Positions 53,889-62,128 of a DNA stretch of 64,000 nucleotides are shown one piece after another. How positions within the stretch are numbered: the stretch's first letter is position 1; every line of letters begins with the position of its first letter. The position numbers and the translations under genes are program-made. The stretch is from Planctomycetota bacterium. GTDB lineage: Bacteria; Planctomycetota; UBA1135; UBA2386. The notes under the pieces were generated by a model, which saw only the letters and a program-made list of their open reading frames with translations, had not been told where the DNA came from and ran no database searches. The DNA lies in NCBI GenBank assembly GCA_016795295.1, contig JAEUHP010000007.1, positions 1 to 64,000 of the forward strand, written 5' to 3'.

Positions 53889-53940
53889 CCCAGCTCGGCG
53901 TGGCCCCAGCGCGGTTCTCCAGCGCGGTTACCCAGCTCCC
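53886..53940 (+). repeat. Imperfect repeat following the comEC stop
   Basis: The core CCCAGCGCGGTT recurs after the TGA: CCCAGCTCGGCG, CCCAGCGCGGTT, CCAGCGCGGTTA and CCCAGCTCC, with spacing of about 13-16 nt. It begins directly at the stop codon. Confidence 0.5.
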
Positions 53941-53947
53941 TCTGCTC

Positions 53948-55024
53948 TCAGCCCTTGGCCTTGGGTGCCTCGGGCACCGCGGGAGCCGCCGGGACCGGTG
54001 GCGCGACCTTCTCCAGCTTGGTGATCCGGCCGAGGGAGTTCCAGTCCATCACGTAGAGGTTGCCCGCCGCATCCGCACACACCGAGTGCGGCGACAAGAA
54101 CTGCCCCGCGCGCCACTGCGCTCGCGGCACGCCGTTCTGCGCGCGCAGCTTCGGGTCTTCGTTGTCGCCGAGCTGCAGCACCACTTGGTCGTCGGCCGAG
54201 AGGATCGAGATGCGCCCAGCCAAGTCGGCGACCACCAACCCACCGTCGCCGAGCGGCCAGACGTTGCACGGCCGGCGCAGGTCCTTCGCCATTTGCCGCA
54301 CGAACACCCCCTCCATGGTGAACCACTGCAGGCGGTGGTTCTCGCGGTCGCAGACCAGCAGCAGTGGTTCCTTGCCGCGCCCATCGAGCCACAGGCCGTG
54401 CGGCGTCTGGAACTTGCCCGGTTCGGTGCCCGGGCCGCCGAACGACTTCAGGTAGCGGCGTTCGGCATCGTAGACGTGCACCCACGACCGCCCGTAGCCG
54501 TCGGCGACGAAGATCCGGCCGTCGGGCGCCACGGCCACCGCGGTGGGGTTGAACTGGTCTTCCCGCTCGTAGATGCCCGAGGCCTCCGGCCAACCCAGGG
54601 TCCACAACACGGCCCCTTCCAGGGTGGTCTTCACGACCTCGTGGCGGCGCGTGTGCGCGAGGTAGAGCACTTCCTTGCCACCATCGACCCGGTGGCACAT
54701 GCCGTGCAGGCCGCCGCGGAACTCAGCGCCCCACGTGCGCAGCAAGGTCCCGTCCCGGCCGTAGACCACCACGGCGTGCTCGGTGTCGGTGTTCGCCAGC
54801 AGATTGCCCTGCTGGTCCACAACCATGCACCCGTGGGTGTTGCCCAGGTCCTTGCCGCCGGGCCCACGGCACCAATCGTCGACCCACCGGTAGGTGTGGG
54901 CGCCGCTGCCGAGCAGCACCGGCTTGGCCGGTGCTGGTGGGGTGACCGGGGCCGCTGGAGCGGCCGGGGTCGGTTGCTGGGTTTGCGGCAGACAGACGAG
55001 GACAGCCAAAGCAGCAGCGAGCAT
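53948..55024 (-). CDS. Exported NHL-type beta-propeller protein
   Basis: A 358-residue exported protein. The signal peptide is short (MLAAALAVLVCLPQTQ), followed by a Pro/Ala linker and a six-bladed propeller of NHL-like repeats: NTHGCMVVDQQGNLLANTD, FNPTAVAVAPDGRIFVADGY, FQTPHGLWLDGRGKEPLLLV, FLSPHSVCADAAGNLYVMDW. A C-terminal Pro/Ala tail ends in KAKG. Similar propellers bind ligands or act as lyases on peptides, but no catalytic residues are evident. It starts 70 nt from the stop of the TDGT-repeat gene and in the same direction. Confidence 0.75.
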   Translation of the reverse strand: MLAAALAVLVCLPQTQQPTPAAPAAPVTPPAPAKPVLLGSGAHTYRWVDDWCRGPGGKDLGNTHGCMVVDQQGNLLANTDTEHAVVVYGRDGTLLRTWGAEFRGGLHGMCHRVDGGKEVLYLAHTRRHEVVKTTLEGAVLWTLGWPEASGIYEREDQFNPTAVAVAPDGRIFVADGYGRSWVHVYDAERRYLKSFGGPGTEPGKFQTPHGLWLDGRGKEPLLLVCDRENHRLQWFTMEGVFVRQMAKDLRRPCNVWPLGDGGLVVADLAGRISILSADDQVVLQLGDNEDPKLRAQNGVPRAQWRAGQFLSPHSVCADAAGNLYVMDWNSLGRITKLEKVAPPVPAAPAVPEAPKAKG

Positions 55025-55094
55025 GGGAACCTCCGGGTGGTTGGTTTCTACCCGGGCAGCCGGCCCACCGCACGCCGCAAGACCAACCTCAGGC

Positions 55095-57977
55095 CTACCG
55101 GCCGAACGTGCACCAGATGCCATCCGTGGCCGAGAAGCCACGCGGCGCCAGCGCGTCGAGGGCGAAACCCTGCACCGCGAGCTGCACCCCCTGGGCCCAG
55201 CTGCCGGACGGCACCGGCAAGCCGAAGCTCGCCGAGCCGGCGAACGTGCTGGTAGTGGCGGTCAATGCCTGGCTGCCGCCGAGCCGCAGTTCGCAGCCGG
55301 CCAACAGGGTGAGTCCAGGGGCCGTGGCCACGCCCAGCGCCACCGGCACCACACTCGGCGCGCCAGCCAGAGTGAAGCCGAAGGTTGCGTCCCCGAGGCG
55401 CGGTGCACCGCGGGCGGTGAGAATCGGCGCCGCCCCACGGCCAGCGCAACCAAAGCCAACGCTCTGCAGAGCGGCAGCCCCGGTCACCGGCACCGGCACC
55501 GACCACAGTTCGCGCCCGTGCACGCCATCGTCCGCCAGCATCAGAATGCGTGCGCCGGCGATGCCCAGGAGCTGTGGATTGGAGTTGCCCGAGCCCGGGT
55601 GGATGTCGGCGAGCAGGAACGTGCCAGCGCTGGTGCCATCGGTGACGTAGGGCTCATTGCCCACCGCTTCATCGCCCGCTGCCACCAACACCAGATCGCC
55701 AGCACCGAGCGGGACCGCCTGGTCGACACCATCGAACCGGCCTGGAGCAAAATCCCGCACCAGGGTGAACTGGCCCAGGGCTCGATCCAGCTGCCACAGT
55801 TCGCGGCCGGTGGCCGGGGTGCTGGCGACCAGGAAGATCTCTCGGTCCGTCACCACCAAAGGACTCGGGCGCGAGTTGAACGGAGTCTCGACACTGGCCA
55901 AGGCCGGCAACACCCCAAGGCGCTGGGTGCCAGCCCGAGTGCCGTCGCTGGCGTAGAGTTCGCTGCCGACCAGCAGATAGACCGTACCGGCGCGCACCAC
56001 GCTGTTGGCGGGCCAGATCTGCTGGCCCGGGGAAACCAGCAGGGACACCGTCCCGGCAACCGTGCCATCGGTGGCCCAGAGACCGCCGGGGGCGACCACC
56101 AGCCCGAGCCCGTTCCCCTGGTGCAGCACGCGGTTGACCGACACCGGCATCAGGGACTGCGGCGGTGCCACACCGTCACTGCCATAGACCTCGTCGTAGC
56201 CCAGCAGCACCAGCCGGTTCGCCGCAAAGGCGAAGTTGGAGAAGGGGAGCACCGACGAACCAGGCGGCACCACACGCACCGTGCTGGCTTGGGTGCCGTC
56301 GCTCCGGTGGAGAGCGCCTTGGGTGAGGAACCAGACTTCGCGATCGCGGACCCTGCAGGCCACTTCCGAACTGGCGGGTGTGGGAGTCAGCAAGGGCTGG
56401 GTGCCGGCCAGCGTGCCATCGCTGACCGCGGCGCGATTGCGACTGACGAAGGCGAACCGATCGCCGTAACGGGCGATGGCGCCATTGGGCGAGGCGAACT
56501 CGCTCGCAGCGCCTGGGGTGAGTTCGAGCCACTGGGTGCCGGCCGTGGTGCCGTCCGTGCTCACCAGTTCGTTGCCGCTGCCGAGCCGCGACGCCGAAAA
56601 CAGCAAGCGCTCCCCGGCCACGGCCACCGTGTTTGGCCCTGTGAGCAGCAAGCCGCTGTTCGCCACGGCCAGATCGATGGGTTGCGGCGCGGCGCCGTTG
56701 GCCGGAGCGACCCAGAGTTCGTCGCCGAGTGAGTCGATGCCGGTGAACAACACGCCCCCCGCGAACGGCAGGAAGCCGCTGATCGGCGACACTGCGGCGA
56801 AGCCGCTCGGGGCGTCATTCGGGATGGGCCCGACGTCCGTCCTCTGATGCCCTGGATCGATCCGCAGCAAGCGGCGCCCGGTTGGCAGCAGCACACGCAA
56901 CCACAGCGCCTGGGGCGTGGCTTGCAGGTGCTCGGGGTGCGAACCCGCTTGGCCGGGCATCAGGTCGGCGACCTGGGCGGTGCCCGCGGCCGTGCCATCG
57001 GTCGACCACAATTCGTAGCCCGCCGCAGACGCGGCACGGAAGTAGAAGCGGCCGCCGAACTCGATCAGGTTGCGCACGTCGGCGCACGGCAGTGCGAACC
57101 GTTGCGTGCCAGCCTGGGTCAGGTCGCTCTCGAACAGGCCGCCGTCGTAGTCGAACAGCAGCCGGCCCTGGCGTTCGAACAGTCGTTCGCTGGCAAGGGT
57201 CACGATCGACGGCAGCAGTGCATGCCGCGTGATCGAGATCCCGTCGGTCGAAGACACCGAACCAGCGCGGGTGATGGCTCGCTCGATGAAGAAGATCCGG
57301 CCGTTCCAGGCCAGGAAACCACCCGGCCGTGCGTTCGACTGCAGGACGCCGATTCGTTGCGAACCCAGAACCGTGCCATCCGTCCGCCACAATTCGAAGG
57401 TCGAGTTCGAGCCAGGGATCAGGCACGACCCATACGCCACCCCGCCCACCAGCAACCCCAATTGGAAACTCAACATGCCCGGCAGCGGCACGGTGCCACC
57501 GGCGGTCAGATCACTGCCGTAGAGCTGCTCCATCGAGTCGAGCAGGACCCGCCCAGTGCCCAGATCCACCACCGAACGCAGCGTCTGCGGGATGCCCAGC
57601 GCAGGCACTTCCAGGGTGCCGGACACGGTGCCGTCGGTGCGGTACAGCCGCGTGGTAGTCGACACGGTGGTCGAGAACAGAGCCCCGCCTGGAATGCGAC
57701 CGAGCATGGTCGGCGAGGAACTGGCAGCGCCGCGCACTAGGTCCCGCAAGCGGAACGTCCCGGCAGCCGTGCCATCGGTTCGCCACGGTTCCCGCCCGGC
57801 ATCGGGGGTGGTGGCAGCGAATACCACGCAGCTGCCGATGTCGACGAGCCCGCGCGGGCCCGACGAAACCACGGCAGCCCCGGTGGCCAGATCGGCGACC
57901 AGTTGCTGGGCGGGCAAGAACGTGAAGCTGGAGGAGAGAACCACACCTGCCGAGAGCAGGCTGCGCATGACGGACAT
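55095..57977 (-). CDS. Large exported TDGT-repeat propeller protein
   Basis: A 960-residue secreted protein. After a signal peptide (MRSLLSAGVVLSSSFTFLPA), about 15 repeats carry the ELWxTDGTxAGT motif (REPWRTDGTAAGT, YELWSTDGTAAGT, GNELVSTDGTTAGT, NEPYVTDGTSAGT), each one beta-propeller blade of about 50 residues. The last 120 residues form a separate domain: GFGCAGRGAAPILTARGAP, a middle Cys (LLAGCELRLGG), and QGVQLAVQGFALDALAPRGF ending WCTFGR. That domain resembles C-terminal domains of other planctomycete surface proteins. Role inferred: surface or attachment protein. ATG 57977; 57968 is an alternative. Confidence 0.75.
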   Translation of the reverse strand: MSVMRSLLSAGVVLSSSFTFLPAQQLVADLATGAAVVSSGPRGLVDIGSCVVFAATTPDAGREPWRTDGTAAGTFRLRDLVRGAASSSPTMLGRIPGGALFSTTVSTTTRLYRTDGTVSGTLEVPALGIPQTLRSVVDLGTGRVLLDSMEQLYGSDLTAGGTVPLPGMLSFQLGLLVGGVAYGSCLIPGSNSTFELWRTDGTVLGSQRIGVLQSNARPGGFLAWNGRIFFIERAITRAGSVSSTDGISITRHALLPSIVTLASERLFERQGRLLFDYDGGLFESDLTQAGTQRFALPCADVRNLIEFGGRFYFRAASAAGYELWSTDGTAAGTAQVADLMPGQAGSHPEHLQATPQALWLRVLLPTGRRLLRIDPGHQRTDVGPIPNDAPSGFAAVSPISGFLPFAGGVLFTGIDSLGDELWVAPANGAAPQPIDLAVANSGLLLTGPNTVAVAGERLLFSASRLGSGNELVSTDGTTAGTQWLELTPGAASEFASPNGAIARYGDRFAFVSRNRAAVSDGTLAGTQPLLTPTPASSEVACRVRDREVWFLTQGALHRSDGTQASTVRVVPPGSSVLPFSNFAFAANRLVLLGYDEVYGSDGVAPPQSLMPVSVNRVLHQGNGLGLVVAPGGLWATDGTVAGTVSLLVSPGQQIWPANSVVRAGTVYLLVGSELYASDGTRAGTQRLGVLPALASVETPFNSRPSPLVVTDREIFLVASTPATGRELWQLDRALGQFTLVRDFAPGRFDGVDQAVPLGAGDLVLVAAGDEAVGNEPYVTDGTSAGTFLLADIHPGSGNSNPQLLGIAGARILMLADDGVHGRELWSVPVPVTGAAALQSVGFGCAGRGAAPILTARGAPRLGDATFGFTLAGAPSVVPVALGVATAPGLTLLAGCELRLGGSQALTATTSTFAGSASFGLPVPSGSWAQGVQLAVQGFALDALAPRGFSATDGIWCTFGR

Positions 57978-58034
57978 GTTCGGCTCCGCGTGTAACCGCT
58001 GGATGGGCGGACGGAGCGTGGGAGAGGCGTCCGG

Positions 58035-58062
58035 ACCATAGCCGCCCACCGGCCCGCAGTAA
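58035..58062 (-). promoter_or_regulatory. Possible promoter of the TDGT-repeat gene
   Basis: On the minus strand TTACTG (58062-58057), a 16-nt spacer and TATGGT (58040-58035). It lies about 60 nt before the ATG, in the divergent gap 57978-58197, which otherwise shows nothing recognisable. Confidence 0.35.
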
Positions 58063-58197
58063 CACCCCAAACCGGACCCAGGGGATGCTGCTGCGACCAA
58101 ACTGGTGCAGGTCGCCACCCACCGGGCCCATGCCGCCGCCACTACGCTGCCGGCTTCCCAGTCGCCCTCAAGCCTCAGTCGCCCCCAAGCCCACGGA

Positions 58198-59076
58198 ATG
58201 GCCATGCACCGAGCTCGCTCGTGGTTCGTGACTGCCGCCCTCGCATCGGCCCTGGCATCGGCCCTGCCGAGCCAAGGCCCCGGCGGTGGCCGCAATCGTC
58301 GCCCGGAAGAGATCACCAACCGCACCGGCGCGTTCTTCGCCGACGTCGCCGGCCCGGCGGTGGATGGCGACAAGGTCGCCGAACTCGCCACCGTCGAACT
58401 GGTGCGCAACGCCACAGCCGCCAACCAGCCGAGTGTGCTCTACCTGGTCGATCTCGGCGACGACCAGGAAGTGCGCGACGGCTTCGACCAAGTGTTGTTC
58501 GGCGGCGACGAACTCGGCATCGAACTGCGCGCCTTCCACGCTGGCCGCATCGACCTGGGCAAGATCCCGGCCCTGAAGGCCAGATACGCCAAGCAAGCAC
58601 CGCTGTTCGTGGTGTTCGACGACAAGGGCAAGGCCAGCGAACTGTCGATGTCCGGCTACAAGCCGCAGCCGAGCGCGCTCGGCAAGCTGCTGGAGAAGCA
58701 GGCAGGCACCACGGTGAAGCCGTCCTTGTCGACGTTCGCCAAGAGCTACGGCGATCTGGTGCGCGACCTCGAACAGATCCTGCAGAAGAAGCGCCAGGTG
58801 CAGCAGAAGCAGGCGCGGGCCGGCAACGACGCGGGCAAAAAGCTCGATGCGGACCGGGAGCTCAAGGCCGTGGCGGCCGAAGAGCAGAAGTTGCTCGACA
58901 AGGAGCGTGAACTGCTCGGCAAGGTACGGTTGCCCGACCGTCCCGCCGGGGCGCAACGGCTCGGCGCGCCGAACTGGGGTGGTCCCGGTGGCGGTGGTCC
59001 TGGGGGCACTGGCCGCGGCGGCACCGGCCAAGGCAACGGCAACGGCGGCGGCGCCTCCGGGCGCAGCGGCGGCTGA
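58198..59076 (+). CDS. Exported coiled-coil protein with glycine-rich tail
   Basis: A 292-residue exported protein. The signal peptide covers about residues 1-26 (FVTAALASALASALPS). Residues 30-170 form a thioredoxin-like alpha/beta domain without a CxxC pair (PSVLYLVDLGDDQEVRDGFD, KQAPLFVVFDDKGKASELSM). Residues 185-250 are a Lys/Gln/Glu coiled coil (QILQKKRQVQQKQARAG, EEQKLLDKERELLGKVRL), and the last 40 residues are almost pure Gly/Ser/Asn. It is convergent with a lipoprotein that may also have a thioredoxin-like domain. ATG 58198; a second ATG is at 58204. Confidence 0.6.
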   Translation: MAMHRARSWFVTAALASALASALPSQGPGGGRNRRPEEITNRTGAFFADVAGPAVDGDKVAELATVELVRNATAANQPSVLYLVDLGDDQEVRDGFDQVLFGGDELGIELRAFHAGRIDLGKIPALKARYAKQAPLFVVFDDKGKASELSMSGYKPQPSALGKLLEKQAGTTVKPSLSTFAKSYGDLVRDLEQILQKKRQVQQKQARAGNDAGKKLDADRELKAVAAEEQKLLDKERELLGKVRLPDRPAGAQRLGAPNWGGPGGGGPGGTGRGGTGQGNGNGGGASGRSGG

Positions 59077-59097
59077 GGCCCGGGCACCGACCGGGCC
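59077..59097 (+). terminator. Hairpin directly after a stop codon
   Basis: GGCCCGG (59077-59083) pairs with CCGGGCC (59091-59097) around a seven-base loop, starting the base after the TGA (59074-59076). No T-run follows. It separates convergent genes. Confidence 0.5.
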
Positions 59098-59135
59098 GAA
59101 GCCCGGTCGCGCCCCGCGTGCCGCGCGCCCCAACT

Positions 59136-60074
59136 TCAGTGCGTGTGGCCGTGCTGCGGGTCGCGTAGGTGGGACAGTGTGTGTGCCGCCCCCGCCTCGA
59201 ACGTGGTGCCGGTGCCTTCGGCGGCCAGTGCTTCGAGCAGCGGCACCGCCCGTCGATCGTCGCCCTGCTCGTGCAGCGCCTTGCCGAGGTAGAGCAACGC
59301 GCGCTGCCGGTCGGGGAACTGCCCGCCTTGCTGCAGTGCGCGCTCGAACGCGGCCACCGCCTCGGCATGCCGCCGCTGCTTGAACCGCACATAGCCCTCG
59401 GTCACCAGAGTTGCGGGAGTCACCGGAGCCCCCTGCAACCAGCGCTGCGCCGCCACCACGTTGCCGTCGAGTGCGTGCAGCCGCGCCAGCAAGTGGCGCG
59501 CCGCCAGCTCACCGGCCAGCGCCGCGTCGAGCAGCAGCGGCTCGCTCTGCCGCCGGCAGCCCAGTTCGAGCAAGAGGCCCCCCAGCGCCAACGACTCCTG
59601 CGCACTGGCGCCCGGCGCGGCGGCGGCGGCACGCGCGGTCGCGAGCGCAGCACGGCTCGCGGCGCAGCGGCGCAGCAACGCCGCGAGTTCCGGCGGATCC
59701 TGGGGCCCCGGCCGCACGGCATAGACCTGCCCCTCGGCATCGAGCACGGCGATGCCCATGCCCTCGCTGCCGCCGAGCCACTCGCCGTAGAGCCGGCGGT
59801 GCGCGACACCGTCGGCGACCACCGCCGCGAAGCCGCCGGCCGCGAGCGCCTGGCCGACCACCGGCTCTTGCAGCGAACGCTCCATGCGGTCGCTGGCCTC
59901 ACGGCCGCGCAAGGCGAAGTAGACCACCAGATCCTGCCGGTGCGCGCGCGCCGCCGCGAGTGCCGACCGCAGGTCGGCCTGCCACTCGGGCGCCGCGGCA
60001 CAGCCGCTGGCGAGCAGCGCCAGGGCCACCGCGGCAGCACGGCGCCCGCCCGCTGCGCGGCCAGACCCCCTCAC
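59136..60074 (-). CDS. Lipoprotein with thioredoxin-like and TPR domains
   Basis: A 312-residue predicted lipoprotein with lipobox LLASGC. Residues 30-120 look like a thioredoxin fold lacking the CxxC pair (RQDLVVYFALRGREASDRME, GMGIAVLDAEGQVYAVRPG). Residues 130-310 are TPR-like (LVTEGYVRFKQRRHAEAVAA, ALLYLGKALHEQGDDRRAVP), ending in a His-rich tail DPQHGHTH that could bind metal. The GTG at 60074 overlaps the M49 peptidase stop (GTGA); a start at 60089 would add five residues. Third gene of a coupled peptidase unit. Confidence 0.65.
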   Translation of the reverse strand: MRGSGRAAGGRRAAAVALALLASGCAAAPEWQADLRSALAAARAHRQDLVVYFALRGREASDRMERSLQEPVVGQALAAGGFAAVVADGVAHRRLYGEWLGGSEGMGIAVLDAEGQVYAVRPGPQDPPELAALLRRCAASRAALATARAAAAAPGASAQESLALGGLLLELGCRRQSEPLLLDAALAGELAARHLLARLHALDGNVVAAQRWLQGAPVTPATLVTEGYVRFKQRRHAEAVAAFERALQQGGQFPDRQRALLYLGKALHEQGDDRRAVPLLEALAAEGTGTTFEAGAAHTLSHLRDPQHGHTH

Positions 60075-62128
60075 CGCCGCCCGCTCCAACGCAGCATCTG
60101 CGCCGCCAGGTCGTTGGGATACTCGACCACCACGTCGACCACCTTGCCGCCGGCCCCGCGCACGAGCCGCAACTCCGGCTGCACGAAGCCGGTCACCGAC
60201 GGCAGGCCGAGCCCTTCGAGGCGCTGCAGGACCTCCTGGTGCAGCTGCGGATCGACCTTGGTGCCGTAGGTCTCGACCAGGGCCTTGCCACCGGCGAAAT
60301 CCCCTTCGGCCTTGATGCGCATCACTTCCGCCAGCAAGCGCCCACAGCCGGCGCGGAACGCCTCGGCGCTGGTGACCACGTAGTAGGTCTTGCCCTCGCG
60401 CCGTTCGACCTGCACGCCGCCGTCGTTGGCCAACAGCCAGTGCACGACCAGCTGCCGATTGCGCATGTGGTCCTCTTCGAGGCGGCCGCCCTTCGGCACG
60501 CGGCGCAACTGCACCAAGGCGTTGCGCGCGTAGGACTCGTACTTGGCCAGCACCGCGTCGGCGTCGGGCACCAGGCCCAGCTCGCGCAGTTTCGCGTCCG
60601 CGAGCCAGTACAAGCCCACCAGGTCGGCGCGCGCCTCTTCGAGGGTGCTGTAGTAGAGCCCGAGCCGTTGCGCCGGATTCTCGATCTCGGGCGCCACCTG
60701 GCCCGAGGCGTGCCCGACCACTTCGTGCAGGTTGGTGTGCACGTCGTCCATCGCCGCGGCGTGGCGGCGCGCTCGCTCGGCCTCTGCGGCGCTGGCGGCG
60801 AACTCGCCGACACTGCCGACGCCACTGGTGTGGTTGTAGGCGGCGACCACGTTGGCGAGATTCACCGACTTGCTGCCGTACTGCTGGCGCACGTCGGCTT
60901 CGTTGGGCAAGTTGATGCCGACCGGAGTGATCGGCCCACTGTCACCGGTCTCGGTGACCACTTCGATGGCCCGGGCGGCGATGCCGACCACGTTCGGCTT
61001 CTTCCAGCGTTCGTCCCACGGCATGCGCGCTTCGAACCAACCCGCTTCGGCGGCCAACGCGGCGATGCTCCGGGTCTTCTCGGCATCGCGGTAGCTGACG
61101 ATGCCCTCCCACGAGCCCTTGATGCCCCTAGGATCCAGGTAGACCTCGACGAAACCGAGCGTGAAGTCGACCACCGAATCGCGGTCCTGCACCCAGGCGA
61201 TGTTGAACTCGCGCCAATCGCGCAAGTCCCCGGTCTGGTGGTAGCGGATCAAGCGGCGCAACGCTTCCTGGGTCGGCAACGGCGCATAGGGCAGGGCCGC
61301 GCGCAGGTGCTCGTTGATCTTGGCCAGCGGCTCGGCATAGCGGCCCGGCGGGACCACGCGGCCGTCGCCACAGCGGTACACCTGCTCGACCAGTTTGCCG
61401 TCCTGCTTGACCAGCCGGGAGTTGAGCCCGTGGCGTTCGACGAACCCCGCCAGATCGGCACTGGCGACGCCGACGTAGAGGTTGTTGCAGCTCGCGCGCA
61501 GGGGGTCGTTGCCGTCCTCGGTGCTCTTGTCGGTGACGGACCGGAACGTCGCCGGATCGGTGAGCACCGCGAACACCTCGCGCAGGTCGTGCAGCGGCGC
61601 CAATTCGCGCAGCGACAACCGGTGCCCGGCCGCCTCGGCTTTGGCACAGGCGGCCGCGAACTGCTCCCAGGTGAGGCCCAGCAGCTGCTTCTGCGTCGAG
61701 TGGTAGTCGTGGATGCCCGAATGCACCCAGAACAACTTGGTGTAGCGCTCGACCTCGGCGGCCACCGCCGGCTCGAGCTGGTCTTTGACCAGGTAGAGCG
61801 ACTCGAGCACCCAGCGCAGCGGCAGGTTGTAGGCGAACCGCTGGTCCAGGTAGATGTCGCGGCCGGCTGTGGCCGCCTGCACGAGGTGGTAGGCGAGCAG
61901 CTTGTCGCGCAGCGACAGCGCGGCGAACCCGTCGGCGTGCAGCTGCACCACCGCGGTGTGGCCGATGCGTTCGAGTTCGTGGCGACGCTCGCCGATGGTC
62001 ACGTCGTCGAGGGTCACGACCGCCCCCTCGGCCTCGGGCGCAGCCGGGCTCGGCGCAGCACCACAGGCGGCGAGCCAGAGGCAGTACAGGCTCGCAGCAG
62101 TGCGCGGCGGGAAGTTCTTCAGGTTCAT
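60071..62128 (-). CDS. M49-family (dipeptidyl-peptidase III-like) lipoprotein
   Basis: A 685-residue zinc peptidase. The zinc motif H468-E-V-V-G-H473 in NLHEVVGHASGQ and the second motif E497-E-A-R-A-D in STLEEARADLVGLYWL match the M49 pair HExxGH and EExRAE/D. DPP III removes dipeptides from peptide N-termini. The N-terminus MNLKNFPPRTAASLYCLWLA then ACG indicates a lipoprotein (Cys 22), so it acts outside the cytoplasm, unlike eukaryotic DPP III. Its ATG overlaps the S9 peptidase stop (ATGA) and its stop overlaps the next gene, so all three are coupled. Confidence 0.85.
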   Translation of the reverse strand: MNLKNFPPRTAASLYCLWLAACGAAPSPAAPEAEGAVVTLDDVTIGERRHELERIGHTAVVQLHADGFAALSLRDKLLAYHLVQAATAGRDIYLDQRFAYNLPLRWVLESLYLVKDQLEPAVAAEVERYTKLFWVHSGIHDYHSTQKQLLGLTWEQFAAACAKAEAAGHRLSLRELAPLHDLREVFAVLTDPATFRSVTDKSTEDGNDPLRASCNNLYVGVASADLAGFVERHGLNSRLVKQDGKLVEQVYRCGDGRVVPPGRYAEPLAKINEHLRAALPYAPLPTQEALRRLIRYHQTGDLRDWREFNIAWVQDRDSVVDFTLGFVEVYLDPRGIKGSWEGIVSYRDAEKTRSIAALAAEAGWFEARMPWDERWKKPNVVGIAARAIEVVTETGDSGPITPVGINLPNEADVRQQYGSKSVNLANVVAAYNHTSGVGSVGEFAASAAEAERARRHAAAMDDVHTNLHEVVGHASGQVAPEIENPAQRLGLYYSTLEEARADLVGLYWLADAKLRELGLVPDADAVLAKYESYARNALVQLRRVPKGGRLEEDHMRNRQLVVHWLLANDGGVQVERREGKTYYVVTSAEAFRAGCGRLLAEVMRIKAEGDFAGGKALVETYGTKVDPQLHQEVLQRLEGLGLPSVTGFVQPELRLVRGAGGKVVDVVVEYPNDLAAQMLRWSGRR

